From positions 1-63,869 of the IMG/VR virus record IMGVR_UViG_3300017967_000018: 63,869 bases of DNA; one strand, given 5' to 3'. The position numbers and the translations under genes were made by a program. Under the pieces are notes generated by a model that saw only the letters and a list, made by a program, of their open reading frames with translations, was not told the DNA's origin and did no database searches. The DNA comes from a virus. This document shows positions 8,074-17,995 of this stretch, piece by piece. Position 1 is the stretch's first letter. Each line of letters begins with the position of its first letter.

Positions 8074-8640
8074 TTACACGGTTAGCTTGAAGGTTAGGTA
8101 GTTACCTAGGCTCAAGGAACCGTCAGTTGTGTCAGTTCCTGGGACACCACTTGGGTATGCCTTAGGAGCTTCAACGATTACACCAAGGGCGTCACCGCCG
8201 CCACCAGTGGTTACGATACCAGCAGTTGCAGATACGTTTACGGTTCCACCTACGGTGTAGGTTTGGCCAGTATCATACTGGTCAGTTGCGAACTTACCGC
8301 CGCCTGTGTAGACAGTGATAAGGCCAGAGGCTAGAGTTTCATCGAACAGGTCGGAAACTCTGTTGCCAGTAGAACGAGTTCTAGCAACTGGGTTGGTTAC
8401 TGGTCCGTTAGCGCCAATGACTAGGTCAGATGCGTAAGGGGTGCCAGCCTGAGTGTTAGACTGTGTATCACCAGCAAGGCCATAGGCATTGGTGGTTCCA
8501 CCTGTAGCAGATGGAGCGGCAACAGTCTTGGTTCCGCTTGTAGTTAGGCCTACTACCATACCTTCTACGATATCGGTAGTAAAGTCTGGATCGACTTCAA
8601 TCTGGTCGGCTACTACGTGGTAAATTTCGATTAGTCCCAT
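8074..8640 (-). CDS. Probable capsid decoration/stabilisation protein
   Basis: 188 residues rich in Gly, Thr, Val and Ala with repeated beta-strand patterns (GMVVGLTTSGTKTV, GQTYTVGGTVNVSATAGIV). Like the capsid protein it has C/G-ended codons. It lies between the protease/scaffold gene and the capsid gene, the usual place of head decoration proteins. The start follows AAGGAGATAATATT. Family not identified by motif; the assignment rests on position and composition. Confidence 0.6.
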   Translation of the reverse strand: MGLIEIYHVVADQIEVDPDFTTDIVEGMVVGLTTSGTKTVAAPSATGGTTNAYGLAGDTQSNTQAGTPYASDLVIGANGPVTNPVARTRSTGNRVSDLFDETLASGLITVYTGGGKFATDQYDTGQTYTVGGTVNVSATAGIVTTGGGGDALGVIVEAPKAYPSGVPGTDTTDGSLSLGNYLTFKLTV

Positions 8641-8657
8641 AATATTATCTCCTTAGA

Positions 8658-11600
8658 TTATTTGAACTTTCTGAATAAATCTTCGTTTGTTAATGCTGCT
8701 TCTTCCGATTGAGTATGTAGTTTGAACATTCCCATGATTTGCTCTTTCAAGCCTGGTTCTTGCTGTTCATTTACACTTGCAGTCTTTTCCATGACTATGG
8801 CTTTCTCGAAGCCATCAGGCCCTGATGGTAACCCAGGCTGAGGAGCTAGAGCTAATGTTTCAATTGCTTCTAGTGCCTCGGTAGTGAATCCAGAAAGTTC
8901 AGCGATCTTGGCTGGAAGGTCACCAACTTGGATCTTTCCAGCTTGAAGAAGCTTGCCAGCAACCTTAGTTGCCTTTTCTGAACCAGCTACCTTGGGTTCT
9001 GAACTGCCACTAGCAGTTACAGAGCTATTATTGCTTGAAATGCCTTGCATTTCATCTGTCTTTTCAGACTTAATTTTATCATTGTCCTTTTCATGTCCCA
9101 TTCTTGCATCAGCAGTAGGAACATCAGGAGTGTCTTTTTCAGTTGGTCTGTCACCAATGCTGTCTTTTTCGTTTCCTAGGAATTGGTCTGCATCTTTAGC
9201 AGTTCCTTCTGGGTACTTTTCTGCCTTTGGAACAGATCCGATGCTATCTTTTTCTCCACCCATCATGGATGAGTCGCCAGCACTATGAGGCTTAGTGTCT
9301 TCATCGTCTTGGTTTTGCTTTACTTCAACCTTGGATTCATTTGCTTCTTTGATCTTTAGAATGTTTTCTGCAAGAGCAGTTAGTCTATCCTTAGTAGAAG
9401 CAGACTTGCCTTGTCCATCAGTTCCGCCAGTTGCCTTGTCAGTTAATTCGCTGTCAAGTTCTTCTTCTCCCATCTTTGCATCGCCAGTGTGAACATCTGC
9501 ATGCTCTTCCTTAGTCAACTCTTTGTTGTCTTTTTCGTGCTTGATGGTAGCGTCTCCGCTTGGAACCTTTGGGCTATCTGCTGAGAATGATTCTTCAGCA
9601 CCCATTGAACTGTTTTTCCAGTCAGCGGCACCAGCATCTTTAGCAGCATCTTGTGCTGTTTCGACGCTAACTTTGCCTGCTTGCTTTTGAAGAGCAGCCA
9701 TTACCGTAGAAAGATCTAGGTTAACTTCTCCAACTTTTCCTACTCTGCCTCTTCTCAAGTTGCTTGCCTCCTGGTACATTTTCATTTCCTGTTCGTCTTC
9801 ATCCTCTTCGCCGACCTTTTCGACGCGCCCTTCTTCGTTTTCAAGATCATGGACTCCTGGGATTGAATCGGTTGTATCTTCTTTATTGTCATCATCTTCT
9901 GAATTTCCTTCTTTTTCTTCCATATTTTCTTCAATTTTTTCTCTTCTGTTGCCAAGATATTCATCAGAGTCATCTACATCGCCATCGTTGTCGATGTCAT
10001 CATCTTCTTCTCCAACTGGATCTAAAGCATCTTTCTCACCGCATTCCATGGCTTTTTCTTCTTCTGGAGCGTCCATCATTTCTTTTTCTTCTGGATCACA
10101 GCATCCTTCCATAGACTTGTCTTCGATGACTTCGTCTACGATTTCTGCTGCGCCAACTTCTGGACTTTCAGGAGTTTCTTCTACAAGAGTTTCTCCGTCT
10201 AACTCTCCATCAGCAAGAATATCTTCTGCAACTTCATCAGCATCATGATGCTCTTCTGCTGCAATTTCTTCTGCCGAATCGCCTAGTTCTGCGTCTAGGG
10301 CTCTGTCTACTTCTTCGACCTTGCCAAGATTCTTGACTAGAGTTACTAGAGCATCAGTTACTTCCTCTCCGCTCTTGTCATCATCAAATGGATCGGTGTC
10401 ATCAGATGGATCATTGTCTGGACCCATTGGGCCTTCTTCGATTTCAATTATAGCAACTTCATCAGCTAGATTGTCATCAAACTGGGCGTAAAGATCACGC
10501 AGCTTGTCGCAAGCAAATTCTGCCTGCTTCATTGTGAAGCCTTCTCTGATTCTGTCTTCTTTGCATTCTTCGCAACCATCTTTTTCTGACCAAATATCTG
10601 CAACTTTCATCACAGCTATTGTAGAATTAATTCCTGCGGTCTTCATTCTTTCGCATACACATTCTGCAAGAGGCTTGCCTTCACAAGGTCCGCTTAGAGC
10701 AAGTGCGTTCTCGCCATATCTTCTAGCGATCTTTTCCATGCACTCTTCAGTTGGGAACTTGTCTTCGCTTTGTACTTGAGCAGTCTTAACGATAGACTCA
10801 ACAATACTTTCTTGGGCAGAAGCAGTCTTAACAGTTTCTAGAAGATTCTTTTCCTTAAGATCAATTACAACCTTAGCCTTTTCAGACCAATCCATGCTTT
10901 CGAATGCTTCGGTTTCAATTCCAGCCTTCTTAAGAACGCTAGCAAATGCCTTCTTGCTTCTGCTGCAAGAATCGCATCCAGCACTAGTTAGAGGGCTTAC
11001 TGGATTCCAAGATAACTGAGCATAGATGTTCTTAGGGTCTTTGGAATCAGCTAGGATTTCGTAGTCATAAGTAATATTTGTGTCTTTGCAAAGCATAGTT
11101 CCTTCTAGAGCATTGCCAGCAACTCTTACAGTGTTAGTAGAGCCAGTAATTGGGCTTACAGAAGCAGGAGCCTTGCCAGCCTTCTTGGCAATTTCAGGAG
11201 TGATCTTTACAGTGGTAGCAAACTTGGTGAATTTGATTCCTTCTTCGCTTGCTGCTGCGGCTGGCATTCCGCCACCCATTCCAGCATCCATTCCAGGACC
11301 CATGGTTGGGGCTTCTTCTGGAAGCTCTACTCCTTCACCAGCAAAATCTTCTTCTTTGTCTTCACCATCTTCAGATTCTTCAATAAGACCTGGGTACTTA
11401 GTGATTTCCAAAAGAACCTTGTAGTTGAATTCAGCGCCACAATTGTTGCACTTGCCCTTCCCGTCAACAATGTCAACATCTTCAGATCCACAAACTGGGC
11501 ATACAGCACCAGGAGGCTTAGGCATCTTGTCATCGTCTTCCATAGAGGCGTCTTGCTCTTCCATAGGGGAGTCTTCAAAACTTTCTACTGGACTTCCCAT

Positions 11601-14396
11601 TCCCATGCCCATACCGTCAGCTCCAGGAGCTGCTGCTCCCATGCCAGCACCAGGAGCCTGAGAAGCACCTGCTTGTCCACCCATTTCTCCACCGAACAAC
11701 TGAGCTTCTCTAAGCATCTTTTCTCTCTTAGCTGCTCTTACTTCTTTTTCGCTAGAAGCAGTCTTGGTAATTTTGCCTTCTTTTGCTGCTTCTTTATTAA
11801 GAGAATTGTTAAGGCTAGCAAGAGCAACCTTTTCGTCTTCTGTAAGCTTAGAAGTTTCTTTTACAAACGCAAAGGCCATATCGTTGTCATCAGTTTCAAT
11901 CTTTAGAAGAGAAAGATCAACGTCATCGCCAATTTCTCCTCTAACTCCTGCAAAAGCAAGAGCGCGAGCCTGCTTTACAAACTGTTCTTTATTATCAGTG
12001 CTTGCCGAAACTTCGGAAAGAGGGAATACAAACTCGTATTCGCCATCTGGATCACGATCTAGAACTTCAAGAGCCTTCTCAATTTGAGCCTTCTTGCTTA
12101 GAGTAGTTTCTTCTTTCTTGGATTCTTTCTTCTGCTTAGATAATTCTTCAGCCTTCTTAAAGGACTTGTCATTGTCTAGAACAGAAGCAACAGTATCAAT
12201 AAGGTCAGAAGCAGACATGTCTTCTAGGTTTCCAGCCATAGATAGCATAAGAGCGTCTACAGGAGAAATTTGAGAAGCAGTCTTAATTCCAAAGTAGTTA
12301 AATCTTTCGCTTTCAGATGCAAGAGACTCTTTCTTATAAGGAGCAGCGTTAACAAGAACGCCAGCGGTTGCTTTGTCCTTTTCTGCGCTGATTGTTGCAA
12401 TTGCCTTCTTTAATTCATTAGGGGTTTTGCCGTAGTTACGGATAGTATCTGCTACAGATTCCATAGCAGACTTAATTAGTCTATCAATATTATCTTGGAA
12501 AGCCCATCTTTCTAGGGTCATTGGTTGATCTTCGAACTGCTTCTCAGTAATTACTTCAGGAAGGATATATCTGTGGTGAGAAAGAAAATCTCCAAGTTGC
12601 TTCTCAGTAATATGTTCACTTTGGTCAGTGTTTAACTGTGCGCCAACTGCTCTAGAAATGTCAGTCCATTGCTTTTCGGTGATAACGTCAGGAAGCTGGT
12701 CCCATCTGCAAATGCATCCACTTTGAATGGTTTCAAGCTGTTTCTCAGTAATAACTTCGTAAGCTTCTGTTCTCTTAAGAGGAGTTTCAGTTGTAGTGCG
12801 ATTTACATCTGGGGTATCTGATAGCTGTTTCTCAACAATTACTTCAGGAGAATATACATCTCTAGAACCTGCGTAATCGTCACCAGATTTCTCTGCTAAC
12901 TGCTTTTCAGTAATGTGGTCCGTACTTTGATGTCCTTCAACACCATAAGCGGCCTCTTTAACTTGTTCGCCTTCTGTATTTCCTTGTTTTTCTGCCATTT
13001 TTTGGGACTCCATTTCTGATTGTGTTGTTAAAGTTTTATTTTCAGCGTTGTTAGCAGACAACCCTGCTTCTCGTTGTTTTCTACTCTCTGTAGAAAAATC
13101 CTTTATTTTTTTCTCATTTTCGGCAAACTTAGGCTTCGTCACACTTCCTATTCCCTGCTCTAAACCACCAGACTCAAAGGATGTGGGTTGTGGAGGAGCG
13201 GTCTGTTTCTGCTGCTGTTCTGGTGTAACTCCTGATTCTACAGATGTTTCTGATCCTTCTAGTGTAGAAACATTTGCATTATTTATTGATTGAATATCTG
13301 GAGATGGCAACTGGGCATATCCATTATCGATTAGTTCATCAGTTACAGATTGAATGTCAGATAGAGATTTAACTAGATCAGACACATATTCCATGGAAAC
13401 ATGCTCTTTTTGTGCCATCATAGACTTGGCTACTTTTTCAAGCTTATCCATTGCAGCAGTTAGCTCATTAAGCTCGTCTTTGCCAGCGTATTTTTTCAAA
13501 TTGCAAGCCCCAGTGCTGCAAGAGGCAACTTTCTTAAAATTGCCAAATACTTCAACTGCACTAGCGACTTTCTGTTGAATTGTGCCAGTATTAAGAACTT
13601 CTTGAACTAAGCACTCAGGGCAAGCTGGGTTTACTACGAAAGAATCTTCGATAAATCTAATGCCAAAGTTGTGTTCATAAACTTTCTGAGATTCGTGAAC
13701 AATGTTTCCATCAGAGTCTGTAGCTACTTTGATTGGACATTTGTCATAGCCCTTAAGAGTAACGCCGTTTTCGCCGTATGCATTCTTTACTTTTCCAGAG
13801 AATGTTCTATTCTTTTGATTTCTAACGTGTGTGCAGTAGTGGTCTGGAGTTTCTGCAACATTAAGGCAAACAGAGCATACAGAAGCTTCTACAGAGCATC
13901 CCATAGATGTTCCAATGATGTAACCTTCTTCGATTCCTCTTGCCAGAGAAGGATAAGCAATAGAATCTACCATGTTAATAGTGTAGATTCCGCCAACCTC
14001 TTCGTCGTACCAAGCGTGTACAACTTTGCCTCTGGCGTTTTCAATATTATCGTTTTGGTGGTTGCAGAAGACAGGGACGCCAATGAAGGTATGAGCAGAC
14101 TTCTTTAGTTCCTCTTCTGGGAATGCGTCACCATTTTCGTTGACTTCATTCTTTTTGATTGCTAATACTTTTGTGTATAAGAAATCTGGATTTTTGTTTA
14201 TTTCGGCTTCAATATCAAAGCCGTTTAAATCGATTTCACCTTTGTAAAGTTTTGCTGACTTTTCTAGTGGTTTTTTAAATTCATCAGAGAATACATCCCA
14301 TCCATTGCCGCTGGGTACGTTCAGGGCTGCAATATCATGTTTCGTTTCATGTTCAAAGCCGTGAACTTCACCGCTTGCTTTTTTAATAAAACCCAT
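8658..14396 (-). CDS. Giant prohead protease fused to acidic scaffold-like region
   Basis: 1912 residues. Residues 1-260 look like a phage head-maturation protease: VNENGDAFPEEEL, FIGVPVFCNHQNDNIENARG with His113, and IIGTSMGCSVEA with Ser164 or Ser168. A Cys/His knuckle follows (Cys174, Cys177, Cys188, His190). Six ITEKQ-type repeats about 25 residues apart follow, then a zinc-ribbon segment (CPVCGSEDV...CNNCGAEF), many KTA(S/Q) segments and very acidic stretches. T4-type head proteases cut the scaffold and themselves; here protease and core may be one polyprotein. This is far longer than usual head proteases. The frame is intact throughout. Opposite-strand open frames over it are codon-bias shadows. 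Confidence 0.75.
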   Translation of the reverse strand: MGFIKKASGEVHGFEHETKHDIAALNVPSGNGWDVFSDEFKKPLEKSAKLYKGEIDLNGFDIEAEINKNPDFLYTKVLAIKKNEVNENGDAFPEEELKKSAHTFIGVPVFCNHQNDNIENARGKVVHAWYDEEVGGIYTINMVDSIAYPSLARGIEEGYIIGTSMGCSVEASVCSVCLNVAETPDHYCTHVRNQKNRTFSGKVKNAYGENGVTLKGYDKCPIKVATDSDGNIVHESQKVYEHNFGIRFIEDSFVVNPACPECLVQEVLNTGTIQQKVASAVEVFGNFKKVASCSTGACNLKKYAGKDELNELTAAMDKLEKVAKSMMAQKEHVSMEYVSDLVKSLSDIQSVTDELIDNGYAQLPSPDIQSINNANVSTLEGSETSVESGVTPEQQQKQTAPPQPTSFESGGLEQGIGSVTKPKFAENEKKIKDFSTESRKQREAGLSANNAENKTLTTQSEMESQKMAEKQGNTEGEQVKEAAYGVEGHQSTDHITEKQLAEKSGDDYAGSRDVYSPEVIVEKQLSDTPDVNRTTTETPLKRTEAYEVITEKQLETIQSGCICRWDQLPDVITEKQWTDISRAVGAQLNTDQSEHITEKQLGDFLSHHRYILPEVITEKQFEDQPMTLERWAFQDNIDRLIKSAMESVADTIRNYGKTPNELKKAIATISAEKDKATAGVLVNAAPYKKESLASESERFNYFGIKTASQISPVDALMLSMAGNLEDMSASDLIDTVASVLDNDKSFKKAEELSKQKKESKKEETTLSKKAQIEKALEVLDRDPDGEYEFVFPLSEVSASTDNKEQFVKQARALAFAGVRGEIGDDVDLSLLKIETDDNDMAFAFVKETSKLTEDEKVALASLNNSLNKEAAKEGKITKTASSEKEVRAAKREKMLREAQLFGGEMGGQAGASQAPGAGMGAAAPGADGMGMGMGSPVESFEDSPMEEQDASMEDDDKMPKPPGAVCPVCGSEDVDIVDGKGKCNNCGAEFNYKVLLEITKYPGLIEESEDGEDKEEDFAGEGVELPEEAPTMGPGMDAGMGGGMPAAAASEEGIKFTKFATTVKITPEIAKKAGKAPASVSPITGSTNTVRVAGNALEGTMLCKDTNITYDYEILADSKDPKNIYAQLSWNPVSPLTSAGCDSCSRSKKAFASVLKKAGIETEAFESMDWSEKAKVVIDLKEKNLLETVKTASAQESIVESIVKTAQVQSEDKFPTEECMEKIARRYGENALALSGPCEGKPLAECVCERMKTAGINSTIAVMKVADIWSEKDGCEECKEDRIREGFTMKQAEFACDKLRDLYAQFDDNLADEVAIIEIEEGPMGPDNDPSDDTDPFDDDKSGEEVTDALVTLVKNLGKVEEVDRALDAELGDSAEEIAAEEHHDADEVAEDILADGELDGETLVEETPESPEVGAAEIVDEVIEDKSMEGCCDPEEKEMMDAPEEEKAMECGEKDALDPVGEEDDDIDNDGDVDDSDEYLGNRREKIEENMEEKEGNSEDDDNKEDTTDSIPGVHDLENEEGRVEKVGEEDEDEQEMKMYQEASNLRRGRVGKVGEVNLDLSTVMAALQKQAGKVSVETAQDAAKDAGAADWKNSSMGAEESFSADSPKVPSGDATIKHEKDNKELTKEEHADVHTGDAKMGEEELDSELTDKATGGTDGQGKSASTKDRLTALAENILKIKEANESKVEVKQNQDDEDTKPHSAGDSSMMGGEKDSIGSVPKAEKYPEGTAKDADQFLGNEKDSIGDRPTEKDTPDVPTADARMGHEKDNDKIKSEKTDEMQGISSNNSSVTASGSSEPKVAGSEKATKVAGKLLQAGKIQVGDLPAKIAELSGFTTEALEAIETLALAPQPGLPSGPDGFEKAIVMEKTASVNEQQEPGLKEQIMGMFKLHTQSEEAALTNEDLFRKFK
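12530..12920 (-). repeat. Six ITEKQ repeats inside the protease/scaffold protein
   Basis: The protein repeats HITEKQL, VIVEKQL, VITEKQL, VITEKQW, HITEKQL and VITEKQF at intervals of about 19-31 residues. The DNA shows the same as recurrent CTGCTTTTCAGTAAT-like blocks. The spacers between them are not conserved. Regular short motifs in a scaffold-like context suggest multivalent binding to one partner. Confidence 0.8.
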
Positions 14397-14475
14397 AATT
14401 TCATCCTTATGTTAAAAGTATACAACTGCTCATTTATCTACATTGGAAATAAAGAGTTAAAAATCCTTTATTTAA

Positions 14476-15321
14476 TTAGCCTTTTATGAAGGGCTTTTTA
14501 GTTAAATATTTAATAGCTCTTTCTAGAACAGAGATGTCATCGTCAAATATCCCAAGTCCCCAGTTGCAATTTTTACACAAAAGCCCTCTTACTTTTCCAC
14601 TTTCATGATTGTGGTCTACATATAAAAAGTCTGTTTTAGAACTATGTAAGCCACAGATTGCACAAGAGCCCTTTTGAAGTTTAAATAATTTTTTATATTC
14701 TATTGCAGAAATGTTATAATTTATAGATAGCCTTTCTATTTTTGCACATTCTTTGCACCTTGGCTTCCTACCTAAAACACCTATTTTTGACTTGCTAAAT
14801 AAATCTATATTTTTTCTTTCTTTACATAGTGTACATACTTTGGAATCTTTATTTAAAATAAAACTATTTTTCTTATTAGTAACTATATTTAAATCAAATT
14901 CTGAACTAACACTGTCTATATTGTCGAATTTAGGATATAAAAGATAATTAATTGCGGCACGGACGCCTTGTATGTTATCTCCAAATTTACCTAGCCCCCT
15001 ATTACAGGGCTTGCATAACAAGCCTCGTATATTAATTTTTCCATAACTATCTGTATGATCTACACATAAATCTTCTTTGTGTGGTTTTGTTTTACATATT
15101 TCACAAGAATGGTTGCATGATTTTAATAAAGAATTATACTCTTCTTGAGAGATATTATAAAGTCTCTTTCTATTATAGTGTTTATTGGCAGCATTGTAAC
15201 AATCTTTACATTGGCCTCTACGATTGTATTTGCCTCTTTTGGAATATCCAAATTCATTCAGAGGTTTCTCTTGTTTACATTTTCCATTACACTTTTTTAA
15301 TATATCATTGCTTATTGCCAT
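14476..15321 (-). CDS. Duplicated recombination endonuclease VII
   Basis: 281 residues made of two tandem endonuclease VII-like units. Each has an N-terminal zinc pair (CNGKCKQEK...CKDC; CTLCKERKN...CKEC) and the core CEICKTKP/CAICGLHS, VDHTD/VDHNH, RGLLCKPCNRGLG and RGLLCKNCNWGLG. The family resolves branched DNA (T4 gp49) or acts as a homing-type nuclease in phages. T4 gp49 has one core and acts as a dimer, so a fused pair could work as a single-chain dimer; this is inference. It starts inside the end of the 15305-15754 gene. Confidence 0.8.
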   Translation of the reverse strand: MAISNDILKKCNGKCKQEKPLNEFGYSKRGKYNRRGQCKDCYNAANKHYNRKRLYNISQEEYNSLLKSCNHSCEICKTKPHKEDLCVDHTDSYGKINIRGLLCKPCNRGLGKFGDNIQGVRAAINYLLYPKFDNIDSVSSEFDLNIVTNKKNSFILNKDSKVCTLCKERKNIDLFSKSKIGVLGRKPRCKECAKIERLSINYNISAIEYKKLFKLQKGSCAICGLHSSKTDFLYVDHNHESGKVRGLLCKNCNWGLGIFDDDISVLERAIKYLTKKPFIKG

Positions 15322-15754
15322 ATTTATATTCTTTATTTTGACTGCCTTTTATGTGCCTAGGTATGTTAACACCATGCAGCGCAGATACGTCGTAATTAAC
15401 TTGATTTCTGTCAATAGGAGTTCCCCACATCTCATTGGCGTAGCTTAAAGCGCCAATGATACTGGTAAAATACTTACCAGAAGGAGCGTAAATCTTTTTT
15501 CTGTTCTCTTTTGGAGGGAGTCTTTTAATTCCTGCGAAAAACTGTTTTTGACCTTCTTTTGTTACGGCAGGGCCTACAATCACGAAATAATCACCGTTTG
15601 TAGAATAATCGTGACCTTCCCATCTTTGATACGCCCCATGTCCAATCTTTTTATCAAATCTTTTCTTTAGAGGTTCAGTCTTTTCGCCGTAATGCTCTTT
15701 CCAGTCAATGCCTCTTTCTCTAATTCTTTTTCTTCCAGCGTATATAATTCTCAT
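15305..15754 (-). CDS. Hypothetical basic protein
   Basis: 149 residues, strongly basic N-terminus (MRIIYAGRKRIRERGIDWKE), then GDYFVIVGPA and KKIYAPSGKYFTSIIGALSYANE. I do not recognise the family. It starts 3 bases after the portal stop and its end overlaps the endonuclease VII start, so it is part of the head-gene transcript. Confidence 0.7.
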   Translation of the reverse strand: MRIIYAGRKRIRERGIDWKEHYGEKTEPLKKRFDKKIGHGAYQRWEGHDYSTNGDYFVIVGPAVTKEGQKQFFAGIKRLPPKENRKKIYAPSGKYFTSIIGALSYANEMWGTPIDRNQVNYDVSALHGVNIPRHIKGSQNKEYKYGNKQ

Positions 15755-15757
15755 TTA

Positions 15758-17992
15758 TTAAACCCCGATATACAAGCAATCGCCAATATTGACCCCATTA
15801 TAAGTTACAGGTTCAATCTTAAATTTGAGATTTTTATCATCAATTTCCTTTAAGTTTTTGAAATTATTGGTTGATTGAGCTAGTTTAATAAAGGCTTCAT
15901 CATTGTCTGCTTTCTTTTTCTTTCTTTGATTGGCAGCATCTAAAACATTGTCATATATAACTTTTTGAACTAAGTCCATATGTTCGTTTATGGCATTTTC
16001 ATTAAACCTTAAAATTCTCCATCCAATGTTAGCTAGCTTTTGATCTCTTTCGGCGTCTTTAGCCTTCAAGTCAGCAGCGGCATGCCACTTGTCCCCGTCA
16101 GCTTCAATGCCAACGCCAATTTGAGGGTATGCAAAATCAATTAAGAATGGCCTCTGTTGACCAGGAACCATAACCTCATATTGCAAGAATGCTTGATAAG
16201 GAATTTCAAGACTGTTTAATGAATTGGCTACTTTTATTTCTAGAGAAGTTAAAGGCACAGTTTTTTGCATAGGAGCCATCTGTTGAGGTTCTTCTTTCTT
16301 GCCAGATCCACCCTTCCCAACTTTAAATCCAGGAGGTACAGATCCAGCAGCAGCACCCATGCCGCCACCCATGTCGCCGCCCATGCCGCCGCCTAGATCT
16401 CCACCCATGCCGCCCATAGCACCGCCCATGCCACCACCCATGCCTCCTGGCATCATTTGCCCAAGGGCACCAGTGATAACGCTTTCTTCTCTAATCTCTT
16501 CAATCATTTGATCATAGTCAATGTCAAAGCCCTGAAGAAGCCTTCTGGCAGATATAAGTTTTTTATCAAATAGCTGTATGTCAAGCTGTCTTTGATTAGA
16601 ATCATCTCTAAGGTTCATGTCGTTCCACTTAATAGTAGGGCAAAGCCATTCAGTAACAGTGTTGTCGCCAAGCAATTCTCTCATTTCTTTTGTTTGCTCT
16701 TCATCAACAAATCCTTGCATCATAGAGATGGGTAAGAATATTTCATTTTCAATCCAGTCTTTAAGTTCTCTTCTCCAAGACTCAAGCCTCTGAGCCATAG
16801 CCTCGATACCAACCTGAGCCGAGCCATAACTAGGACCTTCTCCGTTAAGAAGAGATTGGTTAAGCATAAGACCGTCAAGTATTTCCTTGCCGATAATTTC
16901 CATTTCTTGAGCTATGTTATGAATCTTACCTGTAGCTCCGTGCCAATCGTAATCAATAGCGTGGTGAGTAACTAGCGTAAGGTTAGGGTCGTTTGCAACC
17001 TGTGCGAACTGAGCAGATACAGTTGCAAGGTCTTCTTCTCTAGCAGGACGATCACTGTCTCCAACCTTAACAAGCCTAACGGGAAGAATCAATCTTTCAG
17101 AAACGATCCAGTTCGCAGTCATAAGCTTTTGCTTATATGCAAGCATCATGAACAGTCTTCTCAGCATTGTCATGCCGTAAGTAGCATAATCTTTCTCATT
17201 AAATTTAATATGAGAAACGCATCTGTTAGAAAGTTGGATAGGAATTCCAGAAAGAACTTGTGCAATAAACTTCTGGTCCATCTTTTCAATAAGAGGTTTG
17301 TTTTGAGGGTTAGAAATTGTAGCTCTAAGTTCTTCATCTGGAACTAAGGAAATAACAGGCTCACTAGCAAGAGGATTTCTTCTTACATCAATAGATTCTG
17401 GGTTTAGAATAATAACTCTTTTAATGTTACCGCCAGGGTGAGAGCATGGCTGTCCATTGGGCAAGTATCCACTTCCTCCGCAATGTGCGCATTCAATCTC
17501 TTTGAAAGGAAATACATCTCCTAAAAGATTTCTTTCAAAAGAGATCATTGTGGCAATAGTTTCTATTCTAAGCCTCTTAACTACCTTCTCAAAATACTTA
17601 AGAACTTTCTTTGATTTACACTCTAACTTGAAACCGTTGATTGGGAATTGTGACAAAAAGTCAATGCCAGCGGCTACTTTTGGTTCATTTTCATACCAAA
17701 ATCTAGCCCACTGATAAATTTCACGACGTTTAGCAGCAATTTGCCAGTTTTGCGGAGTGTGCAAAGGCGAGAAGAACATAGGGTTAGCTTGAGTAACTCC
17801 ACCGCCAGACATAACTTGTGCCATTTTTCTTAGGCCTGGATCTACACTACTATGGGTGTGAGGAGTGGCTCTGACAGTGCTTGCAACAACTCCCTGAGGA
17901 GGTTGTTGAGGAGAGCTGTCTCCTGTTAGGGTTTTCATACCAGATAGTTTTTGTTTGGTATTATTGTCAGGTATATTGAATTTTATAGTCAT
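15758..17992 (-). CDS. Portal protein with C-terminal PD-(D/E)xK-like domain
   Basis: 744 residues. Residues up to about 500 look like a phage portal: ANPMFFSPLHTPQNWQIAAK, AAGIDFLSQFPINGF, RRLFMMLAYKQKLMTANWIV, LNQSLLNGEGPSYGSAQVG. Then comes a Gly/Met linker (repeats of GGGMGG) and, at about 583-683, a domain with RPFLIDFAYPQIGVGIEADG, DAERDQKLANIGWRILRF and VQKVIYDNV. That is the pattern of DUF559/Vsr-type nucleases (Asp in LIDF, Glu-x-Asp in IEADG). A tail with FIKLAQSTNN follows. The portal forms the DNA gate of the head. Whether the extra domain is catalytic is unknown. It lies next to the other head genes. Confidence 0.85.
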   Translation of the reverse strand: MTIKFNIPDNNTKQKLSGMKTLTGDSSPQQPPQGVVASTVRATPHTHSSVDPGLRKMAQVMSGGGVTQANPMFFSPLHTPQNWQIAAKRREIYQWARFWYENEPKVAAGIDFLSQFPINGFKLECKSKKVLKYFEKVVKRLRIETIATMISFERNLLGDVFPFKEIECAHCGGSGYLPNGQPCSHPGGNIKRVIILNPESIDVRRNPLASEPVISLVPDEELRATISNPQNKPLIEKMDQKFIAQVLSGIPIQLSNRCVSHIKFNEKDYATYGMTMLRRLFMMLAYKQKLMTANWIVSERLILPVRLVKVGDSDRPAREEDLATVSAQFAQVANDPNLTLVTHHAIDYDWHGATGKIHNIAQEMEIIGKEILDGLMLNQSLLNGEGPSYGSAQVGIEAMAQRLESWRRELKDWIENEIFLPISMMQGFVDEEQTKEMRELLGDNTVTEWLCPTIKWNDMNLRDDSNQRQLDIQLFDKKLISARRLLQGFDIDYDQMIEEIREESVITGALGQMMPGGMGGGMGGAMGGMGGDLGGGMGGDMGGGMGAAAGSVPPGFKVGKGGSGKKEEPQQMAPMQKTVPLTSLEIKVANSLNSLEIPYQAFLQYEVMVPGQQRPFLIDFAYPQIGVGIEADGDKWHAAADLKAKDAERDQKLANIGWRILRFNENAINEHMDLVQKVIYDNVLDAANQRKKKKADNDEAFIKLAQSTNNFKNLKEIDDKNLKFKIEPVTYNGVNIGDCLYIGV

Positions 17993-17995
17993 TAA

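Noticed and set aside
9760-10248. Long plus-strand open frames opposite the protease/scaffold gene (also near 11080-11661 and 13671-14108)
   Set aside because: They are Ser/Leu-rich mirror images of an acidic coding region, have no ribosome sites, and the opposite frame is a continuous protein with recognisable domains.
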